Shown here in pieces: positions 6,754-12,846 of a stretch of 26,331 bases of DNA; position 1 is the stretch's first letter; every line of letters starts with the position of its first letter. Location of the stretch: the IMG/VR virus record IMGVR_UViG_3300046311_000336, positions 1-26,331 of that record. One strand, 5' to 3'. A program made the position numbers and the translations under genes. The notes below the pieces were generated by a model that worked only from the letters and a program-made list of their open reading frames with translations, did not search any database and had not been told where the DNA came from. The DNA comes from a virus.

Positions 6754-7530
6754 ATGACAGAGCCAACCCAAAACTTCAACAATATTGCACCGCTGGCCAA
6801 TGTGGTCAGATTGCAGACACTTGCGGTGCGATTGCAGGGGCGCGCGCACGGTTTGCCGGGGATCGGGTGTTTTTATAGTTTCCCAGGGTACGGCAAGACC
6901 ACAGCAGGCATCTACGTCACCAACAGCATGAACGCCTGCCATATCCAAGCGCTGCCGTTTGGCGGCACCAAGGGCCTGCTGTCGATGATTGTGGCCGAGT
7001 TGGGCGAGCGTCCGGCGAAGTCGGTGTCTGATCTGTTTGCACAAGCCGTCAACCGGCTGCAGCGCACGGGCCGCATCCTGATCATCGACGAGGCTGATCA
7101 AATTCTGACAGACCGCACGATTGAAATGCTGCGCCTGTTGCATGACGCGACCGAAGTGCCCTTGATCCTGATGGGCGAAGAGTTGCTGCCGGAAAAACTG
7201 CGCCAATGGGGTCGGGTCCACAGCCGCATTCTAAGTTGGGTCGCAGCGGAACCTGCCAGCATCGAAGATGTCGGGTTTCTGGCGCAGATTTACGCCCCGC
7301 GCACCGCGATTTCAGATGATTTGAAAGCTGCGGTATTGGCTGCGTCACGCGGGTCGATCCGCAACGTCTCGACCAACCTTGCCTATGTTTCCGAACTGGC
7401 GGTCGGCAAGGGTGTTGCAAAGCTGACCCTCGCGGATTGGGGCGGCAAGGCGTTTCACACAGGCGAAGCGCCAAGCCCGCGCCATCCGCCTGGCGCGGCC
7501 ACGACGCGGTCACGGAGGACTGCAGCATGA
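6754..7530 (+). CDS. MuB-like AAA+ ATPase, target-DNA activator
   Basis: 258 aa; an AAA+ ATPase that in Mu polymerises on target DNA, delivers it to the transpososome and stimulates MuA. A Walker A-like loop SFPGYGKTTA (Lys48, Thr49) has Ser instead of the usual first Gly. Walker B is ILIIDEAD (Asp112, Glu113), and a sensor-like LILMGEE follows. ATG 6754 is chosen for its AGAGG Shine-Dalgarno; longer frames reach back into gene A. The C-terminal tail is basic (TTRSRRTAA), fitting DNA binding. It directly follows A and overlaps the next gene by 4 nt. Confidence 0.92.
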   Translation: MTEPTQNFNNIAPLANVVRLQTLAVRLQGRAHGLPGIGCFYSFPGYGKTTAGIYVTNSMNACHIQALPFGGTKGLLSMIVAELGERPAKSVSDLFAQAVNRLQRTGRILIIDEADQILTDRTIEMLRLLHDATEVPLILMGEELLPEKLRQWGRVHSRILSWVAAEPASIEDVGFLAQIYAPRTAISDDLKAAVLAASRGSIRNVSTNLAYVSELAVGKGVAKLTLADWGGKAFHTGEAPSPRHPPGAATTRSRRTAA

Positions 7531-8081
7531 GCCAGAAATACACATCCGCCACGTCAAAACTGCGGGCCGAGGCCGCGTGGAGTGTCGCACAGCGCCTGCA
7601 GCAGTTCACCTATGCCAGCATCAGTTATGAGGCCACTGTGCCACTGCCGCACGCGACCATGGTCGTCAAAGCGTGGGAGGCAAGCGGCAAAGTGCGCCGG
7701 ATTGCAGCATCATTGCCGGGTGGTGAGGCGCGGATTACCTTTGAGGTGATCCCCAAAGGCGAGATAACTGTGCAGCCACTTGTCGGCGATATGTTCGACC
7801 AAATGTGGTTCTCGGCGCGGAAAAGGCGCAGCTTTTCACCCGTTGATTTGTTATCGACCTGTTCTGTCGCGGTCACGCACGAGCAAGCGGCGGCCTATTG
7901 CCGTGCGCTTTTGGCTGGTGGCTATTTGCGGGTCGTCCAAAAGGCGGCACCGCCGCACAAGGTGGCGATTTACAGGCTGTGCAATGAGACGGGGATCCAC
8001 GCGCCCCGGATACGTCGCCTGAAATGCATCTCTGATCCCAACTTGGGAACATCGACACCTCTGGTGGAGGGCAGCCTGTGA
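7527..8081 (+). CDS. Hypothetical early protein with winged-helix-like segments
   Basis: 184 aa; a gene of this kind follows B in Mu-like phages. The N-terminal half reads as a winged helix (VAQRLQQFTYASISYEATVP, then VVKAWEASGKVRRI). The C-terminal half reads as a second one (THEQAAAYCRALLAGGYLRV, then a wing KVAIYRLCNETG). I do not recognise a named family. Duplicated winged helices suggest a DNA-binding regulator. Its stop overlaps the next GTG start. Confidence 0.6.
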   Translation: MSQKYTSATSKLRAEAAWSVAQRLQQFTYASISYEATVPLPHATMVVKAWEASGKVRRIAASLPGGEARITFEVIPKGEITVQPLVGDMFDQMWFSARKRRSFSPVDLLSTCSVAVTHEQAAAYCRALLAGGYLRVVQKAAPPHKVAIYRLCNETGIHAPRIRRLKCISDPNLGTSTPLVEGSL

Positions 8082-8452
8082 AACCGAATGCCCTTGATAT
8101 GGCGCATGCCGCGTGGGGATATCCTTTGCCAGATTGGGTTGAGGCCCTTGCCAAGGCTTGCAACAAGACGTCGCAAACAAAGGTAGCCCTGCAATTGGAG
8201 CGGTCCGGCGCGATCATCAGCCAAGTGCTACACAAGGTCTATAAGGCCGACATGGCCCACATAGAGGTGCGCGTGCGCGGGGTGTTCATGGGCGGATGTA
8301 TCAGCTGCCCCGGCCTTGGCGAGATCGGCATGCAGGTTTGCCAGAACTGGCGCGAAAAGGCCAACAAGTTTGAAATCGGCAACCCGCTGCGCGCGCGGAT
8401 GTACCGCGCCTGCAATGTCTGCCCGCGCCACCTGAAGGAGGGGGAGCAGTGA
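8078..8452 (+). CDS. Phage HTH protein with cysteine cluster
   Basis: 124 aa, GTG start with GGAGGG 7 nt upstream. The N-terminal half looks like a lambda-repressor-type HTH (WVEALAKACNKTSQTKVALQ, then GAIISQVLHKVY). The C-terminal half carries five to six cysteines in a pattern I recall from a phage regulator family: CISCPGLGEI, then VCQNW, then NPLRARMYRACNVCPRH. They probably bind zinc. It overlaps the following HTH gene. A regulatory role is likely; the target is unknown. Confidence 0.7.
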   Translation: MKPNALDMAHAAWGYPLPDWVEALAKACNKTSQTKVALQLERSGAIISQVLHKVYKADMAHIEVRVRGVFMGGCISCPGLGEIGMQVCQNWREKANKFEIGNPLRARMYRACNVCPRHLKEGEQ

Positions 8453-8745
8453 TGATTTTTTGCCCGCCAACACCTGCCCTGATTGCCAAGCGCGTCGAAT
8501 ACCGGATGCAGGTCATGGGCCTGACGGTGGCAAAGGCCGCCCATGCCTGCAACCTGTCGCAGGCGTCGTTTGAAACCTATCGCTACGGCCAGAACCTGCC
8601 CGGCGCGCTGGCGCTGGCAGCGCTGGCGTGGGGTTTGGATTGCAGCGCGGATTGGCTGCTGTTCGGCGGCAGACCTCAACAGCCAAGCCCAGTACCCCCA
8701 CAAAATGCAGGCGGCATAGAAGCCTTTTTAGGAGTGTTTAAATGA
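8452..8745 (+). CDS. Small XRE-like helix-turn-helix protein
   Basis: 97 aa; ATG 8452 (GTG 8449 alternative) after a very strong GGAGGGGGAG. Residues ~10-65 form an XRE/Cro-type HTH: IAKRVEYRMQVMGLTVAKAA, then LSQASFETYRYG, then LAALAWGLDCSADWLLFG, the usual ending of this domain. The Pro-rich tail is unstructured. A second DNA-binding protein right after the cysteine-cluster HTH gene. Confidence 0.7.
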   Translation: MIFCPPTPALIAKRVEYRMQVMGLTVAKAAHACNLSQASFETYRYGQNLPGALALAALAWGLDCSADWLLFGGRPQQPSPVPPQNAGGIEAFLGVFK

Positions 8746-9392
8746 CCAAGTTTCCCCCCACACTTATCCCTGACGGGCGCACGAATGTCGGCGGTATTGA
8801 ACACCTGCGCGACGCAAAAGGTGGCCTTGTGCCGGTCAATCTGATCAAGCCGCAACACCTGCTGGAAGACCATTTGGTGCGCGGCATGATGGGCCATGCG
8901 GTGGCGCTGTCTGATCAGGTCAGCCGGTTCAAACAGCACATGTTTGACGATCTGAGTGCGTTTGAGGCGCTGTTGGCACAAGAATACAGCAGCACCCTTG
9001 GCGGTGCCAAGGGCAACAAGACGCTGACCAGTTTTGACGGTCTGTTCAAGGTTGCCGTTCAAGTCGCGGACAACATCGTCTTTGGGCCAGAGTTGCAGAT
9101 TGCAAAGACGCTGGTCGACGAATGCCTGAACGAATGGGCGGCGGGCGCGCGCGACGAAATCCGCGCCATCGTGACGCGGGCCTTCAATACCGACAAAGCG
9201 GGCCAGATCAATCGCAGCGAAATTTTCATGCTGCTGCGCTTAGAGATCACCGACCCGCGTTGGATTCAGGCGATGCGCGCGATCCGCGATGCCATGCGGG
9301 TCGAAGGGTCAAAGACCTATGTCCGCTGCTACCGCCGCGAAAGCGCGGATCATGGTTGGCAGGCAGTCACCATCGATCTGGCGAAGGCGTAA
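8742..9392 (+). CDS. DUF3164 family phage protein
   Basis: 216 aa; matches the DUF3164 family found in the semi-early region of Mu-like phages. Visible features are the N-terminal GRTNVGGIEHLRDAKGGLVP, a long helical middle (QVSRFKQHMFDDLSAFEALL), a FDGLFKVAVQVAD segment, then INRSEIFMLLRLEI and a C-terminal TYVRCYRRESADHGWQAVTI. The biochemical role is unknown; a link to replication or DNA protection is speculation. It overlaps the previous stop by 4 nt and follows AGGAG. Confidence 0.85.
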   Translation: MTKFPPTLIPDGRTNVGGIEHLRDAKGGLVPVNLIKPQHLLEDHLVRGMMGHAVALSDQVSRFKQHMFDDLSAFEALLAQEYSSTLGGAKGNKTLTSFDGLFKVAVQVADNIVFGPELQIAKTLVDECLNEWAAGARDEIRAIVTRAFNTDKAGQINRSEIFMLLRLEITDPRWIQAMRAIRDAMRVEGSKTYVRCYRRESADHGWQAVTIDLAKA

Positions 9393-9397
9393 GCACG

Positions 9398-9673
9398 ATG
9401 GCCGATAAAATGATCAGCATCCTGCCAACCGCAGAAATGGACGCCTTTAAGCGTGAACTGATGGCGCTGTTTGCCAAGTATTGCGGGGAATCACCCGCCG
9501 AAGCCCTGCTTGCCATTGCGTCCTACACAGTTGGTCAAATCGTGGCGATGCAGGACCAGCGCCAAATGACGCCTGACAAAGCCATGGCCATCGTGTCGAT
9601 GAACATTCAAACCGGCAACAACGACTGCGTCTTGGCCGTTGCCGCCGCTGCCGCCGAAGGGTGGGTGCAGTGA
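9398..9673 (+). CDS. Hypothetical early protein
   Basis: 91 aa, not recognised. ATG 9398 lies 5 nt after the previous stop; an upstream frame would overlap the DUF3164 gene. All-helical (ILPTAEMDAFKRELMALFAK, EALLAIASYTVGQIVAM), with an Ala-rich C-terminus. No catalytic motif. Confidence 0.6.
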   Translation: MADKMISILPTAEMDAFKRELMALFAKYCGESPAEALLAIASYTVGQIVAMQDQRQMTPDKAMAIVSMNIQTGNNDCVLAVAAAAAEGWVQ

Positions 9674-9915
9674 TGTTGGACCTGCGCCTTAAGGGTGACT
9701 TTTTTATAAATCATGTCACCTCAACCAGTTCCGGGAAAACGGCGCGCATCCATATTTCGCTGGATACCGAAGACGAAACCACCCTGAGACAAATTCTGGA
9801 CGCACTGGCGCAAGCCAAAACCGCCCAGAATTCCACCCCGAAACCCACGTTGATTCAACGTTCTGCCAAATTTCACGCCGACCTTTTGAAAACCCTAAAA
9901 CAGAGAAAGTTTTGA
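9673..9915 (+). CDS. Hypothetical early protein
   Basis: 80 aa, not recognised. ATG 9673 overlaps the previous stop by one base. N-terminal beta-like segment (ARIHISLDTEDETTLRQILD), then a basic helical tail (FHADLLKTLKQRKF). Codon use is less GC-rich near the end than in its neighbours. Confidence 0.5.
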   Translation: MLDLRLKGDFFINHVTSTSSGKTARIHISLDTEDETTLRQILDALAQAKTAQNSTPKPTLIQRSAKFHADLLKTLKQRKF

Positions 9916-9916
9916 T

Positions 9917-10138
9917 ATGTCCCCCACCATTTTCCTGCTGATCGCCCTGTTGAAAACCCCCGGAGAGGGCGGCACGGTGATGATCGAATATCCAACATAT
10001 GCCGCCTGCATGGAGGCGGGTGCCGCCCTTGAGACGCAGTTTGAGGCCATCGTTTTGGACCCGCGCAGCGACGGCAAACCACAGCTGGCCAAGCCAAAAG
10101 TGCTGCACATCTGTTTTGAGGCTCCAAGCCAGCACTAA
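9917..10138 (+). CDS. Hypothetical small protein
   Basis: 73 aa, not recognised. A short hydrophobic N-terminus (MSPTIFLLIALL) is followed by a soluble part with two cysteines (YAACMEAG and HICFEAPSQH). It could be exported or anchored. The gene ends in front of a strong hairpin (10148-10174). Confidence 0.5.
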   Translation: MSPTIFLLIALLKTPGEGGTVMIEYPTYAACMEAGAALETQFEAIVLDPRSDGKPQLAKPKVLHICFEAPSQH

Positions 10139-10147
10139 GCCAACACG

Positions 10148-10174
10148 GGGCCACCCGGCGCGGTCGGGTGGCCC
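10148..10174 (+). terminator. 10-bp perfect hairpin, possible terminator or attenuator
   Basis: GGGCCACCCG (10148-10157) pairs with CGGGTGGCCC (10165-10174) around a 7-nt loop. It sits in the first sizeable gap of the early operon (10139-10212). No U-tract follows, so termination would be Rho-aided or partial; mRNA stabilisation is the alternative. Confidence 0.45.
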
Positions 10175-10212
10175 AAGATCATCGTTGTTGAACAGCAAAG
10201 GGAGATACCATC

Positions 10213-10464
10213 ATGACGCCGGTTGCTTGGGTCCGCACCCCCCTGTTCAGCGTTCACCGCGCGCCCAAGGGCACTGCGTTGGGAATTGCGGATGGCAATA
10301 TCAACAAAGCGCCTTTGACCGTCACGCTGACCGAAGGCGAGATCCACATCGGGTGGGCCGACAGAACCGGACCCGCCTTTGCGATTGACCTGAACCAGCT
10401 GGTCAAAGCCGCCGTCACTGAAATGGAAATATTGCTGGGGCAAGGAAAGGCAGGATCCAAATGA
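10213..10464 (+). CDS. Hypothetical protein upstream of gemA-like gene
   Basis: 83 aa, not recognised. It starts after AAAGGGAG, and its stop overlaps the GemA-like start. Beta-rich appearance (LFSVHRAPKGTALGIADGNI, TVTLTEGEIHIGW), then one helix. No known motif. Confidence 0.55.
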   Translation: MTPVAWVRTPLFSVHRAPKGTALGIADGNINKAPLTVTLTEGEIHIGWADRTGPAFAIDLNQLVKAAVTEMEILLGQGKAGSK

Positions 10465-10901
10465 CCGCAGTTTTGGTCAAGACAATTCACGTGGCCTGCC
10501 GCGATCTGGGGTTAGACAATGACACCCGCCGCGCGCTGCAACTGCAAGTGACCGGCAAGGCAAGCCTGACCGCAATGACGGACGCTGAACAGCTGCGCGT
10601 TCTGGACGCGCTAAAGGCCAAAGGGTTTTCCACCACCCGCAGCGGCAAGTCAAAAGGATATCGCAAGGCCGCAGGGCGCGGTGACGTGCGGTTTTGCCAT
10701 GTTCTTTGGGGCAAACTTGCCCAAGCGGGAATTGTCACCTCGCCCGGCGCGAAAGGGTTGAACAGCTTTATGCGCGTTCGGTTTGAGGCCGCTTGGGGCG
10801 CTGCACCGATCGACATCGATGCGATGACCGACGCCAAGCAAATTGCCACAGTCCTTGAGGCATTAAAGGCGATGTGCGCCCGCGTGGGGATCACCCTATG
10901 A
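10461..10901 (+). CDS. gemA: GemA-like regulatory protein (DUF1018)
   Basis: 146 aa; matches the GemA/DUF1018 family of Mu gp16. The signature N-terminus is VKTIHVACRDLGLDNDTRRA, followed by VTGKASLTAMTDAEQLRVLD and LKAKGF. A second segment WGKLAQAGIVTSPGAKGLNS and a C-terminal LKAMCARVGI follow. In Mu, GemA is reported to affect host gene expression and DNA gyrase-related functions. It lies in the semi-early region as expected. Overlaps both neighbours by 4 nt. Confidence 0.85.
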   Translation: MTAVLVKTIHVACRDLGLDNDTRRALQLQVTGKASLTAMTDAEQLRVLDALKAKGFSTTRSGKSKGYRKAAGRGDVRFCHVLWGKLAQAGIVTSPGAKGLNSFMRVRFEAAWGAAPIDIDAMTDAKQIATVLEALKAMCARVGITL

Positions 10902-11161
10902 AACAGCTGCCAATCCGCATTTCCGACCATGCCGTGCTGCGATACCTTGAACGCGTCGGCGGATTTGAGATTGAGGCGCTGCGCAAGCAGCTGTGTGACC
11001 GGATCGCGCCCGTTGCCGTCGAAGGGATGGAATCTGTCCAAATCGACGGCCACCGCTTTTTGGTCCAACAGGACCCCCGAGGCATTGTCGTCGTCACCAT
11101 TCTTGATGGCAACCGCGTCTCGCGGGAGTTGCCGGGCCGCCCAAAGCGGGTGGGGCCATGA
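10898..11161 (+). CDS. Hypothetical protein downstream of gemA
   Basis: 87 aa; start overlaps the gemA-like stop. RISDHAVLRYLERVGGFEIE is a motif I recall from short proteins of Rhodobacterales phages, and the fold (helix then beta strands, RFLVQQDPRGIVVVTIL) loosely resembles small RelE/DUF4258-like toxins. No toxin function can be claimed. It is the last gene before the ORF6N leader. Confidence 0.55.
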   Translation: MKQLPIRISDHAVLRYLERVGGFEIEALRKQLCDRIAPVAVEGMESVQIDGHRFLVQQDPRGIVVVTILDGNRVSRELPGRPKRVGP

Positions 11162-11178
11162 TGAGGATTTTCCACCAT

Positions 11179-11207
11179 TTGACAAATCAGGCGAACCGCA
11201 GCATGTT
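11179..11207 (+). promoter_or_regulatory. Candidate promoter for the c4-like RNA and ORF6N gene
   Basis: TTGACA (11179-11184), 17-nt spacer, CATGTT (11202-11207). The -35 is perfect and the -10 is weak (3/6). It would start transcription near 11214, upstream of the structured leader. Confidence 0.5.
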
Positions 11208-11300
11208 GGTGTCGTTCGGACGTGCCTTAAGAAGCGCACCGAGCGAGATTACTGCAGGCGGTTACGCCCCGACACAGCGTCTCATCAGAGATCAGCTTCA

Positions 11301-11370
11301 TCCGGGTGCCATGTGCAATGTCCAAGGCGAAAGCCTAAAGGCGCATGGGGATTGTCCTGCGGCAGTCTTC
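11301..11370 (+). ncRNA. c4-like antisense RNA in the leader of the ORF6N gene
   Basis: The leader folds as an outer stem CCATGTGC/GCGCATGG (11309-11316 with 11341-11348) around an inner GAAA-tetraloop hairpin AGGC-GAAA-GCCT (11325-11336). Flanking single-stranded parts match the downstream mRNA. TCCGGGTG (11301-11308) is the exact complement of CACCCGGA (11375-11382). TCCTGCGG (11355-11362) is the exact complement of CCGCAGGA (11402-11409), which covers the Shine-Dalgarno of the next gene. This a/b to a'/b' layout, with b' at the ribosome site of an antirepressor-type gene, is that of c4 RNA in phages P1 and P7. Boundaries are approximate; the Rfam model was not run. Confidence 0.75.
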
Positions 11371-11374
11371 TTAA

Positions 11375-11410
11375 CACCCGGAGCCGTTTCGGCTTCCGTA
11401 ACCGCAGGAG
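11375..11410 (+). promoter_or_regulatory. c4 target sites a' and b' with intervening hairpin
   Basis: a' (11375-11382) and b' (11402-11409) flank a hairpin, GGAGCCG with CGGCTTCC (one bulged T, TTT loop), at 11380-11397. b' contains the AGGAG ribosome binding site of the ORF6N gene. Pairing with the c4-like RNA would hide it. Confidence 0.65.
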
Positions 11411-11416
11411 ATGACA

Positions 11417-12082
11417 ATGGCGCTTCCCACCATAGCAGGGGTTCAGGCCCGTATCTGCAATCTAACAAACAGACCACCGATCATGCTGGCCGATGCCGTG
11501 GCCGAAGTGTTTGGGACCACGGCCAAACGACTGATGGAACAAGTCCGTCGCAATATGGACCTTTTCCCAAGCGACTTCATGATCGAATTGACAGAAGCCG
11601 AATTCAAAGAGAAGTCGCCGCAAATTGCGGCAACTTCTCAGGGGAAGCGGACCGATCTGACACACTACGGCTTTACGGAAGCCGGGGCGCTGATGGTGCT
11701 AAACGTGCTTCGAACTGCGGAAGCGCGGTCAGCGGCGCCAATTGTGGTGCGGGCCTTTCTGGCGATGCGAGAGCAACGGTCAGATGCGCTGCGTCACGAA
11801 CGGTTCGTCGACAAGTATTCCTATGTTGGTCGGTCAGCCTTGCGGCAACGGATCATGGCGGCGGCGGATGCCGGAGCCAGCTACAACGACCTGTGGGGGC
11901 GTTGGGGCTATTCGCACCGGGTGCTGACGGGCGAGATCGAGGCGATGCGGGTGCGCGGCTATATCGGCCCAATGGTTCTGACGCCACCACTGTACATCTT
12001 GCGCGAGATCGACGCCAAAAAGGCCCACACGGCGTTGCACGTCGAGGACACGCAGCAATTGCGCCTTGGCTTGGAGGGTTAA
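11417..12082 (+). CDS. ORF6N-domain protein, probable antirepressor
   Basis: 221 aa. ATG 11417 is chosen because AGGAG ends at 11410, giving 6-nt spacing; ATG 11411 abuts it. Residues ~10-100 fit ORF6N: RPPIMLADAVAEVFGTTAKR, then QVRRNMDLFPSDFMIELTEAE and TDLTHYGFTEAGALMV. The C-terminal half (GRSALRQRIMAAADAGASYN onward) looks like a helical, possibly HTH-bearing, effector domain. ORF6N/KilA-N/Ant-type domains are common in phage antirepressors. The upstream c4-like RNA strengthens that reading, since P1 c4 controls ant. A likely job is inactivation of the S24 repressor or modulation of another regulator; this is inference. Confidence 0.8.
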   Translation: MALPTIAGVQARICNLTNRPPIMLADAVAEVFGTTAKRLMEQVRRNMDLFPSDFMIELTEAEFKEKSPQIAATSQGKRTDLTHYGFTEAGALMVLNVLRTAEARSAAPIVVRAFLAMREQRSDALRHERFVDKYSYVGRSALRQRIMAAADAGASYNDLWGRWGYSHRVLTGEIEAMRVRGYIGPMVLTPPLYILREIDAKKAHTALHVEDTQQLRLGLEG

Positions 12083-12086
12083 GCCA

Positions 12087-12320
12087 ATGTGTAACCATTG
12101 CACCAATCTCGACCCCCGCGACGAAATCGTCTACGCCGCCATTGCACTTGACGGCATTCGGCACCTTGTGTCGGATGTTGGGGTGGACAAGCCGCAATTC
12201 GACCTTACCGGGCCGCGCGAATTGGCCGAACTTTTGGACATGGTCCACAAGCGGATCAGCGGCGCTGCGGACAAGCTGCAAGGCTATGTTCCGCGCGATT
12301 GGACGCCACCGGTGGCTTAA
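12087..12320 (+). CDS. Hypothetical protein
   Basis: 77 aa, not recognised. ATG 12087 after GGAGGG at 12073-12078. It begins MCNHCTNLDP with a CxxC pair, possibly metal-binding, then a helical body (DEIVYAAIALDGIRHLVSDV, LAELLDMVHKRISGAADKLQ). It is the last gene before the late activator. Confidence 0.6.
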   Translation: MCNHCTNLDPRDEIVYAAIALDGIRHLVSDVGVDKPQFDLTGPRELAELLDMVHKRISGAADKLQGYVPRDWTPPVA

Positions 12321-12327
12321 CTCTTCT

Positions 12328-12350
12328 GCGGCCTTCCAATGGGGGGCCGC
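12328..12350 (+). promoter_or_regulatory. Hairpin covering the ribosome binding site of the Mor-like gene
   Basis: GCGGCCTTCC (12328-12337) can pair along its full length with GGGGGGCCGC (12341-12350), including two T-G pairs, around a 3-nt loop. The right arm is the only purine-rich ribosome site and abuts ATG 12351; an alternative ATG (12339) lies at the loop. This suggests translational control of the activator. Confidence 0.55.
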
Positions 12351-12728
12351 ATGAACTATCCGCGCCCGCCCGCCCATATCATGCCCTATATCGATGCCCT
12401 TGGGGTTGAGACCGCCGTGCGGTTCTTTTTGCATTTTGGCGGTGCGGAACTTTACATCCCGCGCGCCCCAAAAGGCAAAAGTGAGCTGGTGGAAGAATTG
12501 GGGATGGAGGCAGCCCTCGCGCTGTCTGCGCTGGCAGAACGCATGGTGTTGCCACCCCGCATTCCAACCGCCAAACCGTGGCTTGCGCGCTATATGAAGG
12601 TCGTCGAGGGTTATTCAGTGGCCAAGATATCGCGTAAGCTGCACAGTTCTGACGTAGCCGTGCGCCGCTGGATTGCCGGTATGGGCGATCACCGCGACGA
12701 AGCGAGCAACCAGCTGAGCCTGTTTTAG
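12351..12728 (+). CDS. Mor/C-like late transcription activator
   Basis: 125 aa from ATG 12351 (129 aa from ATG 12339). The layout is that of the Mor family: a dimerisation half YIDALGVETAVRFFLHFGGA then LYIPRAPKGKSELVEELG, followed by a helical stretch and a C-terminal HTH (VVEGYSVAKISRKLHSSDVA, VRRWI). In Mu, Mor and C activate middle and late promoters lacking a good -35. The same role fits here: two identical-geometry promoters with a shared box lie at 12760-12807 and 21642-21689. The last five residues, QLSLF, match the consensus sliding-clamp-binding motif. The family call is by pattern only, but position (just before the lysis operon) agrees. Confidence 0.8.
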   Translation: MNYPRPPAHIMPYIDALGVETAVRFFLHFGGAELYIPRAPKGKSELVEELGMEAALALSALAERMVLPPRIPTAKPWLARYMKVVEGYSVAKISRKLHSSDVAVRRWIAGMGDHRDEASNQLSLF

Positions 12729-12759
12729 GCCGCTGGTCGCTGCCAGAGTTTCCGCGCAC

Positions 12760-12807
12760 TCCCACACAAAGTTGCGGGTGAAACCCAAAACCGCCCCCGC
12801 CTAGAAT
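12760..12807 (+). promoter_or_regulatory. Late promoter of the lysis/packaging operon (Plys-like)
   Basis: The box TCCCACACA-A-AGTTG-C-GGGTG (12760-12780) is followed, 21 nt later, by a -10 TAGAAT (12802-12807). No -35 is present. A near-identical box and spacing occur before the protease gene (21642-21689). Centred near -44, it sits where Mor binds Mu Pm. The rest of the gap 12729-12846 holds nothing else recognisable. Confidence 0.75.
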
Positions 12808-12846
12808 GACCCTAACGCGCGCGCTTGGCGCAGTCGGGGGTCGGAC

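Noticed and set aside
8036-8048. Palindrome TCCCAA-C-TTGGGA resembling the CTGGGAA element
   Set aside because: Single copy inside a coding gene, lacking the CTGGGAA core on one side; probably chance.
11380-11397. Hairpin considered as an intrinsic terminator before the ORF6N gene
   Set aside because: No T-run follows and it lies between the two c4 target sites; better explained as part of the regulated leader.
11158-12354. 398-codon plus-strand frame overlapping the ORF6N gene
   Set aside because: It shares its region with the ORF6N gene in another frame and runs through the structured leader. Its translation has no domain, while the ORF6N frame has a clear one.
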